From assembly GCF_014191985.1 (NCBI RefSeq), contig NZ_JACHXI010000022.1, positions 1 to 64,000 of the forward strand: DNA of 64,000 nucleotides, given 5' to 3'. Positions 9,697-18,005 of this stretch are shown here, piece by piece; within the stretch, counting starts at the first letter, position 1, and every line of letters begins with the position of its first letter. Source of the DNA: Azomonas macrocytogenes. GTDB lineage: Bacteria > Pseudomonadota > Gammaproteobacteria > Pseudomonadales > Pseudomonadaceae. Position numbers and translations under genes: made by a program. A model generated the notes under the pieces. The model saw only the letters and a list, made by a program, of their open reading frames with translations. It did not search any database and had not been told where the DNA came from.

Positions 9697-9856
9697 CGCT
9701 TCTGCTCTGCAGGATGAAGGTCACTACGATCAGGATCAGCCAGAGCAGGTAGGGGCGATACCAGGCGCCGTCGGGAGCGATCCACAGGTCCATGATCGCC
9801 GGGGAAAACAAATAGATGCCCACAACCAGGATCAATACCAGGCGGTAGATGTACAT
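9680..9856 (-). CDS. cbrX: CbrX-like small membrane protein
   Basis: A 58-residue ORF begins at the ATG at 9856 (MYIYRLVLILVVGIYLF) and ends 17 bases inside cbrA. It has two hydrophobic segments, residues about 5-22 and 39-53, split by a short polar turn, so it is probably a membrane hairpin. A GGAGAA ribosome-binding site precedes the start. P. putida carries a small gene, cbrX, at this position with expression linked to cbrA; I assign the name by position, size and character. Its molecular role is not known to me. The overlap suggests it sets translation of cbrA. Confidence 0.78.
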   Translation of the reverse strand: MYIYRLVLILVVGIYLFSPAIMDLWIAPDGAWYRPYLLWLILIVVTFILQSRSDADQL

Positions 9857-9942
9857 GCCGGCGTTCTCCGCAGATAAGTGCGGGGATGGTAGCGGAGGAT
9901 ATCGATGGCGACCACTGTCCGGCGGTTTTTCTCTCGCTGGGT

Positions 9943-10845
9943 TCAGCGTAGTTGCGCTTCGGCGAGGCTTTGGCGCCGGGGAATGCGTTCTGCCGTCCAG
10001 TGGCTAATGGCCCAGGCAAGAATATCGGCGGGCAACGCTTGGTGCAGCTCGGCCGGCGGTTGCTGGCCGAGTGTGCGCAGGGCTCGCAGTAGCAGCGGTG
10101 CGGCTTCCTCGGGCCGTAACGGGGGAGAGCGGTAGCTCTTGCCCAGCTTGTGGCCGTCCGGCTGGATGATCAACGGCACATGCAGATAGCGGGGGTGCAG
10201 CAACCCCATGAGTTCCTGCAGATAAAGCTGGCGTGGCGTCGAGTCGAGCAGATCGGCGCCCCGCACGATATCGGTCACTCCTTGCCAGGCGTCGTCCAGA
10301 ACCACAGCCAGTTGGTAGGCAAGCAGACCATCGCGACGGCAAATGATGAAATCACCGACGTCCTGGCCCAACTGCTGGGTATATTCACCCTGAACGCGGT
10401 CGGTAAAGCGGTAATAAAGATGCGGCGCGCGCACACGGATAGCGGCATTTTGCCGGTCGCGTCCTGCTTCGCGGCAAAAGCCGGGATAAGGGCCGGGATA
10501 GGCTTTCAGTTGTCTGCGGGAACAGGCGCAGGGGTAGGCCAGCCCTTGTTCCAGCAGGTATTCGATGGCTTGCGCGTATTGCGCCTGGCGCGAACTCTGT
10601 CGGACAACTTCGCCGTCCCACTCCAGCCCGTAGCCTTCCAGCGTGTGCAGGATTGCATCCTGGGCTCCAGGTACTTCGCGCGGTGGGTCCAGGTCTTCCA
10701 TGCGTACCAGCCAGCTCCCGCCAGCAGCGCGAGCGTCGAGAAAGGAGGCCAGGGCGGCGACCAGGGAGCCGAAATGCAGGTAGCCGCTCGGGGTTGGCGC
10801 GAAGCGTCCGATGTAGCGGTCAGATCGAGCGTGCGGGAAAGACAT
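9943..10845 (-). CDS. gluQ: Glutamyl-Q tRNA(Asp) synthetase
   Basis: A truncated GluRS paralogue that attaches glutamate to queuosine in the anticodon of tRNA-Asp. The 300-residue product has the Rossmann-fold entry GRFAPTPSGYLHFGSL (the HIGH-like motif is HFGS) and a KMSKS-like KLGKS near residue 235, but lacks the anticodon-binding domain of GluRS. Cys residues in YPCACSRRQL and GFCREAG are the expected zinc ligands. Position directly downstream of dksA is conserved across gammaproteobacteria, and the two genes can be co-transcribed, although a hairpin lies between them here. Confidence 0.95.
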   Translation of the reverse strand: MSFPHARSDRYIGRFAPTPSGYLHFGSLVAALASFLDARAAGGSWLVRMEDLDPPREVPGAQDAILHTLEGYGLEWDGEVVRQSSRQAQYAQAIEYLLEQGLAYPCACSRRQLKAYPGPYPGFCREAGRDRQNAAIRVRAPHLYYRFTDRVQGEYTQQLGQDVGDFIICRRDGLLAYQLAVVLDDAWQGVTDIVRGADLLDSTPRQLYLQELMGLLHPRYLHVPLIIQPDGHKLGKSYRSPPLRPEEAAPLLLRALRTLGQQPPAELHQALPADILAWAISHWTAERIPRRQSLAEAQLR

Positions 10846-10892
10846 GCCGGAATCGGCTCGGGAAGTGAACGAGGCGGTAAAGCCCGGGAATG

Positions 10893-10918
10893 AAACGGGG
10901 CGAGCTGGCGCCCCGTTT
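10893..10918 (-). terminator. Hairpin terminator between dksA and gluQ
   Basis: A perfect 10-bp stem (10893-10902 with 10909-10918) with a 6-base loop lies just after the dksA stop. On the minus strand the stem ends in GTTT followed by CATTCC, a weak U tract. Partial termination here is a known way to limit gluQ expression relative to dksA in enteric bacteria; the same is inferred here. Confidence 0.7.
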
Positions 10919-10926
10919 CGTTCCGG

Positions 10927-11373
10927 TCATGAACCTATCTGCTTTTCCTTGATTTCCGCCAGCGTCTTGCAATCGATGCAAAGCGTTGCGGTAGGGCGAG
11001 CCTCCAGGCGACGGATACCGATCTCGACGCCGCAGGAATCGCACCAGCCATATTCGTTGTCTTCGATCAACTGGAGGGTTTCATCGATTTTTTTGATCAG
11101 TTTGCGTTCTCGGTCACGAGCGCGCAGCTCAAGGCTGAATTCTTCTTCCTGGCTGGCACGATCGGCAGGGTCAGGGAAGTTGGCCGCTTCGTCCTGCATG
11201 TGATGCACGGTACGATCGACCTCTTCCATCAACTCTTTCTTCCACTTGTTGAGGATGGCAGTGAAATGAGCGCGCATCTGCTCGCTCATGTATTCCTCGC
11301 CCTTAGTTTCCTTGTAAGGTTGGAAGCCGCGAACCAATTGTGTGTTTGTTGGGGTTGCTTTGGTAATGGGCAT
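10927..11373 (-). CDS. dksA: RNA polymerase-binding transcription factor DksA
   Basis: Binds the RNA polymerase secondary channel and works with ppGpp to shut down rRNA and activate amino-acid promoters. The 148-residue product has the coiled coil with tip acidic residues Asp68 and Asp71 (FPDPADRA) and a zinc finger with Cys111, Cys114, Cys132 and Cys135. The start MPITKA at 11373 gives the typical Pseudomonas length with the QLVRGFQPYKE leader. It is divergent from an aminotransferase gene across a 193-bp gap that must hold both promoters. Confidence 0.98.
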   Translation of the reverse strand: MPITKATPTNTQLVRGFQPYKETKGEEYMSEQMRAHFTAILNKWKKELMEEVDRTVHHMQDEAANFPDPADRASQEEEFSLELRARDRERKLIKKIDETLQLIEDNEYGWCDSCGVEIGIRRLEARPTATLCIDCKTLAEIKEKQIGS

Positions 11374-11566
11374 TGATGGCCGCCTCTCGCTATATCCATT
11401 GCGCAGCTTAAGGGTTTCCTTTGCCAGCAGTGCCGGCTCTGCGACTGCAAGCGAGCGAACTTACCAGATCGAACCGGGGTCCGCCACTCTCCGACACTAC
11501 CGACGACTGCGGTGCTCATGAATCTTTGGATAGAATCCATCCTTTAAAGACATCTGCGAGGCTTGG

Positions 11567-12739
11567 ATGATTCCAAACTACAGTGAACGCAGCAAGGCGA
11601 TAGAACCTTTTCGGGTCATGGCACTGTTGGCGCGGGCCAAGGAATTGCAGGCGCAGGGCAAGGATGTCATCCATTTGCAGATCGGCGAACCGGACTTTTC
11701 CACCGCTGCACCCATCGTTGCCGCCGGGCAGGCTGCATTGGCGGCTGGCCATACGCGCTATACGGCAACAAAAGGACTGCTGCCGTTGCGCGAGGCGATC
11801 TCCGGGTTCTATGCGCAGCGCTATGGGATTACCATCGGACCAGAGCGGATCTTGATCACTCCTGGCGGATCGGGTGCGCTGCTTCTGGTCAGCAGCCTGC
11901 TGGTCGACCCCGGTAAACATTGGCTGCTGGCTGATCCCGGTTATCCCTGCAACCGGCACTTTTTGCGGTTGGTCGAAGGTGATTCGCAACTGATTCCAGT
12001 CGGGCCGCAAGAGCGTTATCAATTAACGCCCGCATTGATCGAGCAGTACTGGAACCAGAATAGTGTCGGTGCATTGGTGGCGTCTCCGGCCAACCCTACC
12101 GGTACGCTGCTGGCGCGGGAAGAGCTGGCCGGGCTGTCCGGAGCCTTGCGACGGCATGGCGGTCACCTGGTGGTGGACGAGATCTATCATGGGCTGACTT
12201 ACGGTGTGGAGGCGGCCAGCATCCTGGAAGTGGATGACGAGGCCTTCGTGCTCAACAGTTTTTCCAAGTACTTCGGCATGACCGGTTGGCGCCTGGGCTG
12301 GTTGGTGGCGCCAGTGGCGGCGGTACCCGAGTTGGAAAAGCTGGCGCAGAATCTTTACATCAGCCCGCCGAGCATGGCCCAGCATGCGGCACTGGCCTGT
12401 TTCGAAACGCAGACGCTGGCTATTCTTGAAGAGCGACGTGCCGAATTTGCCAGACGTCGCGATTACCTGTTATCAGCATTACGTACCTTGGGGTTCGCGA
12501 TTCATGTCGAGCCGCAAGGTGCTTTCTATCTATATGCCGACATCAGCGCTTTCGGCGGCGATTCCAATGCATTCTGCCAGTTCATGCTGGAAACCGAATA
12601 CGTGGCTATCACGCCGGGAATCGATTTCGGTCGTCATCAGGCGGATCAGCATGTGCGGTTTGCCTACACCCAAGATCTGCCGCGCCTGGAACAGGCTGTC
12701 GCGCGCATCGCCCATGGCCTGCAGTATTGGAAGCCTTGA
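11567..12739 (+). CDS. Class I/II pyridoxal-phosphate aminotransferase
   Basis: A fold-type I aminotransferase of 390 residues, probable orthologue of P. aeruginosa PA4722. The PLP-binding Lys is Lys234 in NSFSKYFGMTGWRLGW, the substrate-carboxylate-binding ASPANPTGTLL motif lies upstream, and the invariant Asp/Tyr stretch is VVDEIYHGL. The C-terminal Arg is in HVRFAYTQ. Substrate is not evident; family members include aspartate, kynurenine and alanine aminotransferases. The stop codon directly abuts the sfsA start, so both are one operon, divergent from dksA. Confidence 0.9.
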   Translation: MIPNYSERSKAIEPFRVMALLARAKELQAQGKDVIHLQIGEPDFSTAAPIVAAGQAALAAGHTRYTATKGLLPLREAISGFYAQRYGITIGPERILITPGGSGALLLVSSLLVDPGKHWLLADPGYPCNRHFLRLVEGDSQLIPVGPQERYQLTPALIEQYWNQNSVGALVASPANPTGTLLAREELAGLSGALRRHGGHLVVDEIYHGLTYGVEAASILEVDDEAFVLNSFSKYFGMTGWRLGWLVAPVAAVPELEKLAQNLYISPPSMAQHAALACFETQTLAILEERRAEFARRRDYLLSALRTLGFAIHVEPQGAFYLYADISAFGGDSNAFCQFMLETEYVAITPGIDFGRHQADQHVRFAYTQDLPRLEQAVARIAHGLQYWKP

Positions 12740-13450
12740 ATGCATTTCGTTCCCGCTCTTGAGGAAGGTCGGCTGATTCGTCGCTATAAGCGTTTTCTGG
12801 CCGATATCGTGACGGCACAGGGCGAGACTCTTTGCATTCACTGCCCGAATACCGGCTCCATGCGCAATTGCATGCAAGAGGGAGGGCGTATCTGGTTCCA
12901 GCGCTCCAGCGACCCCCGGCGTAAGTTGCCGGCAACCTGGGAACTGGCCGAGACGCCTCAAGGGCGAATCGCCTGCGTCAATACGGCAAGAGCGAATAGA
13001 TTGGTCGAGGAGGCCCTGCGGGCTGGCCGCATCGAAGAGTTGTCCGGCTTCAGCGGGCTGCGGCGCGAGGTGGCCTATGGCGTGGAAGGCAGCCGGGTGG
13101 ATTTTCGCCTTGATTATCCGGTCGGGTCGGCCTTTGTCGAGGTCAAGAGCGTCACCCTGGGGTTTGCCGGTACGTCCGTGGCGGCTTTCCCGGATGCCGT
13201 GACGCAGCGTGGAAGTCGTCACTTGCGTGAACTGGCTGCCCTGGCCCGGGACGGAATTCGCGCAGTACAACTTTATTGCGTGAATCTGTCGGGCATCGAC
13301 GCGGTGCGGCCAGCCGGCGAGATAGATCCGTCCTATGCCGCTGCGTTACGTCATGCGAGGGCTGCGGGGGTCGAAGTACTGGCTTACGCGGCGCAATTGT
13401 CGGTCGATGGGATCTGTTTGCAGCGTAGAATCGAGGTGTTGCCTGACTGA
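12740..13450 (+). CDS. sfsA: Sugar fermentation stimulation protein SfsA
   Basis: A 236-residue member of the SfsA family, a DNA-binding nuclease-like protein first found as a stimulator of maltose metabolism in E. coli; its biochemical role is unsettled. Family features are the N-terminal segment [14 protein letters not shown], the CPNTGSM motif, and the nuclease-like core FVEVKSVTL. The ATG is immediately after the aminotransferase TGA with no gap, so translation is coupled. In many proteobacteria sfsA lies next to dksA, and that wider neighbourhood is kept here. Confidence 0.94.
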   Translation: MHFVPALEEGRLIRRYKRFLADIVTAQGETLCIHCPNTGSMRNCMQEGGRIWFQRSSDPRRKLPATWELAETPQGRIACVNTARANRLVEEALRAGRIEELSGFSGLRREVAYGVEGSRVDFRLDYPVGSAFVEVKSVTLGFAGTSVAAFPDAVTQRGSRHLRELAALARDGIRAVQLYCVNLSGIDAVRPAGEIDPSYAAALRHARAAGVEVLAYAAQLSVDGICLQRRIEVLPD

Positions 13451-13470
13451 TGGATGCCGGCTGACCCTGT

Positions 13471-13986
13471 TCAGGCTTCGGGTGGCTGATCGTTTTTATT
13501 ACGCTTGTGTGCGGCGTGTTGTTCAAGTATCCGCATCAATGACATCACGAGCAGCATCAGGAGCGTGCTGAGAACGGCCGTTGAACCATAGCCGAGGCCG
13601 GCTGCCGCGCCAATGGCGGCGGTCGTCCAGATCCCGGCAGCAGTGGTCAGGCCGTGAACCCGATGCAGGGAGCCACTACCTTTGAGAATGGTCCCGGCAC
13701 CTAGAAAGCCCACACCGGTAATGATGCCCTGCAATACCCGGGATATGTCATCGTTCGATGTGCCAGCCAGGCTCGGTAGCAGAGCAAAAAGCGCGGCGCC
13801 CAGCGAAACCAGCATATGTGTTCGCAGGCCGGCTGATTTTCCGTGATATTCCCTTTCATAGCCGAGCAAACCTCCGAGAACGACGGCCAACAGCAGGCGA
13901 ATGCAAATGCGAAGCGCCTTTTCCTGATCGGCAATGTCGGAAAACTCCGCAGCGATGCTTGCCGCCAGCAGGTTCCAGATATCCAT
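13471..13986 (-). CDS. MgtC/SapB family inner-membrane protein
   Basis: A 171-residue protein with the MgtC core: LLLAVVLGGLLGYERE, then GLRTHMLVSLGAALF, and GVGFLGAGTIL, with at least four hydrophobic helices. MgtC proteins help survival in macrophages and low magnesium in pathogens; the SapB-type in environmental bacteria is less clear. I chose the ATG at 13986 because a strong AGGAAAAG ribosome-binding site precedes it; an upstream ATG at 14031 would add 15 residues. It follows the membrane-protein gene ending at 14042 on the same strand, so they may be co-transcribed. It converges with sfsA, stops 20 bp apart. Confidence 0.85.
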   Translation of the reverse strand: MDIWNLLAASIAAEFSDIADQEKALRICIRLLLAVVLGGLLGYEREYHGKSAGLRTHMLVSLGAALFALLPSLAGTSNDDISRVLQGIITGVGFLGAGTILKGSGSLHRVHGLTTAAGIWTTAAIGAAAGLGYGSTAVLSTLLMLLVMSLMRILEQHAAHKRNKNDQPPEA

Positions 13987-14041
13987 TTCTTTTCCTGCCT
14001 GAGCAATGAATGGGGTGGTTGTCGATGACATGGACAGATAG

Positions 14042-15070
14042 CTACCGAGTCACCTCGAAGCGCAGTATGCCAATCAGCTGTCCTGCTTCGGTGGTTACCC
14101 GCACATGCCATTTGCCTGCCGGGTTTTCGGGAAAGTTGCGTTTATAGCTCCAGGCACGATAACCCGCTTCCCGCCCACCCTTGATATCCAGCGCGATACG
14201 GTCGATCTGCCGGCCTTCGTAAAGCCATTCATGGTAGATCCGCTCCTTAAGTCCGCGTGGAGCGCTGATCGCGGTATAGGCATAGAGTCCGTTCGCTTTG
14301 AGCTGTTTTACCGTCAGCCGGTCGATACTGTCAGCCGGCGCGCGGCCGTGGTTATCCAGATGCATGGTAACCGAGATCTGATTGAGCCTGAGGGTAGCCG
14401 GCGGAACCCAGGTTCGCCCCAGCCATCCTGCTGTTGCAGTGAGGGCGACCAGGCCGACAATTGCCAGCAGGCGGCGCCAGCCCCAATTCGCAAACAGGCC
14501 ACTGAAGCTGGGTAGCGCTAATATCAGGGCTGTCCCCAGGGCGAGGCGATAGCTCTGTGGCGTGGACAGATGAAACACGATCGGCAGGATGGTCAGCAAT
14601 ACCGCAAACAGGGTCAGCGCATGAAAGGCCAGGTACAGCCAGCGTCGTTCTGCCAGCCATTTGTAGTACAGCGGATCGATCACCGAAACCAGCGCTGCAC
14701 AGCCCAGTAACCCGGAAAAAATCGCTTGTCCGCTGTTCCAGGTGGTCGTTACGGTAAAGAACGGGATGACGAAAAACAGGCTTTCCTGGTGAATCACCTG
14801 GGTTGCATAGCGCAACAGTGCGGTTGGCAATTGCCAGCCGAAGCGGCTCAGCAGGAAGCGACGCAGAATATTTTCCAGAGTCAGCCAGAGCCAACTGATC
14901 AGCATGACCAGGGCTACGACCTTTGCCAGCCGCGCCTGGCGTTCCACGAGAAAAAAGCTGGCCACTCCAGAGCAGAAGCCGAAAAGGGCCACGGCTCCGG
15001 GATAGCGGTGCGTCAGCCTGGCGACGATATTCAGTAGTTGGGTCAGACGGTTTTTCCAAGTCAGAAGCAT
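14042..15070 (-). CDS. DUF5924/DUF2914-like integral membrane protein
   Basis: A 342-residue protein with about seven hydrophobic helices in residues 20-220, then a soluble C-terminal domain (about 225-342) that matches my memory of DUF2914: RIYHEWLYEGRQIDRIALDIKGG and PAGKWHVRVTTEAGQLIGILRFEV. The C-terminal domain is predicted to fold as a beta-sandwich outside the membrane. Function is unknown. It lies directly upstream of the mgtC-like gene on the same strand. The name is from motif recall only, not a database search. Confidence 0.75.
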   Translation of the reverse strand: MLLTWKNRLTQLLNIVARLTHRYPGAVALFGFCSGVASFFLVERQARLAKVVALVMLISWLWLTLENILRRFLLSRFGWQLPTALLRYATQVIHQESLFFVIPFFTVTTTWNSGQAIFSGLLGCAALVSVIDPLYYKWLAERRWLYLAFHALTLFAVLLTILPIVFHLSTPQSYRLALGTALILALPSFSGLFANWGWRRLLAIVGLVALTATAGWLGRTWVPPATLRLNQISVTMHLDNHGRAPADSIDRLTVKQLKANGLYAYTAISAPRGLKERIYHEWLYEGRQIDRIALDIKGGREAGYRAWSYKRNFPENPAGKWHVRVTTEAGQLIGILRFEVTR

Positions 15071-15749
15071 GATGGCAAGTTATTCAAATTAGAAAACATT
15101 CATGAAAGCGCGGATCATGGGCTCAAGTTGGATCTTTCGAAAGCGCCTTGGCCAACCAGGCCAGCCTGTTTGGCCTGACAGTGATGGTGAGTGTCGGTTT
15201 TGGCTGGTGCGTTAGGAAAGGCAACTGATCAGATCTGGTTTCCCTGGTTTCGATTGGAGTTATCCAGTTATCCCAGAAGTCTGTGTAGCACCCTGTGGAT
15301 AATCATGGGAAAGGACTTTCCAGGCCTTGCAGCACTAGGCGTTACCGGTGTAGTACAAAAAATGCACACAGAGGATTTGGTCTTTTATCGACCTCCATTC
15401 TGATTCATATGTCAAGTATTTGTGCGTTTTTGCTTGGTGCCATTGATCAAGTGTGAGTTTTCCACGGAATATGTGGAGAGGCCTGTGGATAACCTGGGAG
15501 AAAAGCCAAGCAGTCGTTCATTTGCATAGCCCTGGGCAGTATTGAGCAAAAAGTATTCAATCGCATGGTTTTTCGGATTGCCCCGCAGGGATCCGGCAAA
15601 TGCCGGGATTGAACAGTTGGCCGCGAGACAGGCGGTAGCTGGATTATGAACTGCGACCTTAGTCGGAAGGAACTTCGGTGCGTTGAGCACATCGCTTCTC
15701 GAAGGTACACTCCAAGCCTTATTCAGCACTTGCTTACGGGGAGGCTAGT
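15071..15749. other. 680-bp gene-free region with DnaA-box cluster
   Basis: No convincing coding sequence was found on either strand. Two perfect DnaA boxes on the minus strand (TTATCCACA; plus-strand TGTGGATAA) lie at 15294-15302 and 15484-15492. Weaker relatives sit close by: TTTTCCACG near 15458, TGTGGAGAG at 15472-15480, and two TTATCC copies at 15260-15275. Other structure includes a CCGGC-AAAT-GCCGG hairpin near 15594-15607. The right end holds the promoter of the next gene. No dnaA, rpmH or gidA lies nearby, so this is not the usual oriC. Confidence 0.6.
15683..15711 (+). promoter_or_regulatory. Putative sigma-70 promoter for the PA4642-like gene
   Basis: A -35 like TTGAGC (15683-15688) and a -10 like TACACT (15706-15711) are separated by the ideal 17 bases, 38 bases before the start codon at 15750. 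Sequence match is moderate. Confidence 0.45.
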
Positions 15750-16037
15750 ATGCGTAAAGACAAGAAGCAGGTGATCGGAGAGGAGCTTCCTGATGAAGCG
15801 ATCAAACTATTTCTCCTACCTGAACCTGCTGACGATACCCCTCCTGCGTTACATAAACTTATCAAGGCATATCGGGGTTTGCGTGTGGACGACTTCGCTC
15901 GTTACCTGGAGTTTTTCGTCGCTCAGGGCCTGGATCTGCGCACCAAAAATGCCAAAGGTGAAAGTTTTCTCGACCTGGTCGGCGATCAGCGTCAGGCTGC
16001 GCCTTATGTCGAACTGGTGAAAGCCGCTCGGGCCTGA
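15750..16037 (+). CDS. PA4642 family conserved small protein
   Basis: A 95-residue, acidic N-terminal protein without signal peptide or membrane segment. The pattern (LPDEAIKLFLLPEP, then LIKAYRGLRVDDFARYLEFF, and TKNAKGESFLDLVGDQR) corresponds to the PA4642 family that lies beside malate:quinone oxidoreductase genes in Pseudomonas. The DFxRFLxFF...NxxG...L repeat resembles one ankyrin-like helical hairpin. Function is unknown. A GGGGAGG ribosome-binding site precedes the ATG. mqo follows on the same strand after a 314-bp gap. Confidence 0.8.
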   Translation: MRKDKKQVIGEELPDEAIKLFLLPEPADDTPPALHKLIKAYRGLRVDDFARYLEFFVAQGLDLRTKNAKGESFLDLVGDQRQAAPYVELVKAARA

Positions 16038-16351
16038 TCGATCCTGCATGCTTCTTGATTTGCCAGACAGGAATGACGGTGCTGCCGAGATAATCCGGTA
16101 GCTTCGATGGCCGGTAGGCCGGCTCGAAACGAGAGTCTTGCGATGCGTCCTGCTCGAGTATCGGGTAAAACACCCGCCGAGGTGCGGGCGTGTGGCGATT
16201 CAAGGTGGCCACAAGCCGCCTGGCAGTTGAATCGGAACATCGGTTCCGACTGGTCGGATGATCCGCTTTCTAGAGCGTTCGGCCCATGGTTTCGCGCGCG
16301 CCGCCTACCGCGGTCGCGAAAGTCTTTTGCTGTGTTCTGGGAGAAGCGTTA
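16038..16351. other. 314-bp intergenic region upstream of mqo with several hairpins
   Basis: No gene seen. A hairpin at 16171-16192 is followed by a short T run only when read on the minus strand. On the plus strand CGGAAC-ATCG-GTTCCG (16233-16248) overlaps a second stem, CCGA-CTGG-TCGG (16246-16257), so the two cannot form together. GTGGCCAC is a palindrome at 16205-16212. The region must hold the mqo promoter, and its leader may be structured. Confidence 0.5.
16164..16192 (-). terminator. Possible minus-strand terminator in front of mqo
   Basis: On the minus strand a GC-rich stem (CCCGC with GCGGG) is followed by TGTTTTACC, a terminator-like arrangement. No minus-strand gene reads into it, so either it stops an antisense transcript from the mqo leader or it is a structural element of the plus-strand leader. 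Confidence 0.35.
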
Positions 16352-17842
16352 ATGACGCAAAATAGCGACGCGCTGGATATGGTGCTGGTTGGAGCTGGCA
16401 TCATGAGTGCCACACTTGCGGTATTGCTCAAGGAGCTCGATCCCAGCCTCAGGCTGGAGATCGTGGAAATGCGGGAGGCCGGAGCGACAGAGAGCTCCAA
16501 CCCATGGAACAATGCTGGCACCGGTCACGCTGGACTTTGCGAACTGAATTACACCCCTCAGGCCCAAGACGGTTCCGTCGATATTTCCAAGGCTGTCGTC
16601 ATCAACAGTCAGTTCGAGGTTTCCAAGCAATTCTGGGCTTATATGGTCGGCAAGGAAGGCTTTGGTGACCCGAGCAACTTTATCAATTCGGTCCCTCACC
16701 TGAGTTTCGTTCGCGGCGACAAGGATATCGAGTACCTCAAGAAGCGCCACGAGCTACTCAGCGCTCACCATGCCTTTGCCGATATGGTTTATTCGGAAGA
16801 TCGCGCCACTATCGCCGACTGGGTACCGTTGATGATGCCGGGGCGTGATGCCGATGAGCACATTGCCGCTACGCGTTCCATGCGAGGAACTGATGTCAAC
16901 TTCGGTGCCCTGACCAACCAGTTGCTGAAGTATCTGGCTGCCCAGCCAGGTGTAACAGTGACTTTCAATAGCAAAGTGACAGGGCTACAGCGTACTGGTG
17001 ACAGTTGGCAGGTTGAAGTCAAGAACCTCAATAGCGTACAGACCCGCCAGCTCGATACCCGGTTCGTCTTCCTTGGCGCCGGTGGTGGTGCGCTACCCCT
17101 GTTGCAGATATCCGGTATCGAAGAGGGCAAGGGATTCGGTGGTTTCCCTGTCAGCGGCCAATGGCTGCGCTGCGACAATCCGGACGTGGTGAGCAAGCAC
17201 CAAGCCAAGGTGTACAGCCAGGCCGAGGTCGGAGCTCCGCCAATGTCGGTACCGCATCTTGACACCCGCGTGGTCGATGGCAAGAAGTCGCTATTGTTCG
17301 GGCCTTATGCCGGTTTCACTACCAAATTCCTCAAATACGGTTCGATGGCGGATCTGCCTCTATCGATCCGCCTGGGCAATATCAAGCCGATACTATCTGT
17401 AGCCCGCGATAACATGGATCTGACTCGTTATCTGATCCGTGAGGTAATGCAGTCGATGGACGAACGTCTGGCCAGCCTGCGCAAGTTCTATCCCGAGGCG
17501 AAAGCCGAGGACTGGCGCCTCGAGGTTGCTGGTCAGCGAGTCCAGATCATCAAGAAAGACGAGAAGAAAGGCGGTGTTCTGCAGTTCGGGACTGAGCTGG
17601 TTGCGTCGAAAGACGGCTCCATCGCCGCTTTGCTCGGTGCATCCCCCGGCGCCTCCGTTACTGTTCCGATCATGCTCAACCTGATCGAACGTTGCTTCGC
17701 CGACAAGATTGCCACTGATGACTGGAAAGCCAAGCTCGGCGAGATCTTCCAGGCTCGCGAGAAAGCCCTGCAGACCGATGCCGAAACCTATCGCAAGGTA
17801 AGCGCCGAATCCGGTAAGCGCCTGGGGCTGACTGCTGCCTGA
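16352..17842 (+). CDS. mqo: Malate:quinone oxidoreductase
   Basis: FAD-dependent peripheral membrane enzyme that oxidises malate to oxaloacetate and reduces quinone, linking the TCA cycle to respiration. From the ATG at 16352 (MTQNSDALD) it has 496 residues, the normal length. The FAD-binding N-terminus is [17 protein letters not shown], followed by the Mqo-typical [23 protein letters not shown]. The segment [15 protein letters not shown] and the C-terminal [11 protein letters not shown] also fit. An in-frame extension to 16286 lacks similarity, and GGGAGAAG precedes the chosen start. A terminator follows the gene. Confidence 0.96.
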   Translation: MTQNSDALDMVLVGAGIMSATLAVLLKELDPSLRLEIVEMREAGATESSNPWNNAGTGHAGLCELNYTPQAQDGSVDISKAVVINSQFEVSKQFWAYMVGKEGFGDPSNFINSVPHLSFVRGDKDIEYLKKRHELLSAHHAFADMVYSEDRATIADWVPLMMPGRDADEHIAATRSMRGTDVNFGALTNQLLKYLAAQPGVTVTFNSKVTGLQRTGDSWQVEVKNLNSVQTRQLDTRFVFLGAGGGALPLLQISGIEEGKGFGGFPVSGQWLRCDNPDVVSKHQAKVYSQAEVGAPPMSVPHLDTRVVDGKKSLLFGPYAGFTTKFLKYGSMADLPLSIRLGNIKPILSVARDNMDLTRYLIREVMQSMDERLASLRKFYPEAKAEDWRLEVAGQRVQIIKKDEKKGGVLQFGTELVASKDGSIAALLGASPGASVTVPIMLNLIERCFADKIATDDWKAKLGEIFQAREKALQTDAETYRKVSAESGKRLGLTAA

Positions 17843-17872
17843 TAGCGATTGTTCCATTCTATATTTGCGATT

Positions 17873-17912
17873 ACCGTCCTTCATGCTCTGCATGCAGGGC
17901 GGTTTTATTTTG
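17873..17912 (+). terminator. Rho-independent terminator of mqo
   Basis: ACCGTCCT (17873-17880) pairs with AGGGCGGT (17896-17903), with inner ATGC/GCAT pairing, followed by TTTATTTTG. This is a standard intrinsic terminator about 30 bp after the mqo stop. Confidence 0.85.
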
Positions 17913-18005
17913 TCGTGTTCGTCTACTCAGTGATTCCTGTCGACACCCGCTGGCTCTCGCTATACTGCCGTCAACATTTCAATACTCAAATTGGAGAAAA
18001 ACGGC

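Noticed and set aside
15412-15729. 105-codon minus-strand ORF in the DnaA-box region
   Set aside because: No family pattern and no ribosome-binding site; composition looks non-coding.
15071-15749. Chromosomal replication origin
   Set aside because: DnaA boxes are present but dnaA, rpmH and gidA are absent and no clear AT-rich unwinding element is seen.
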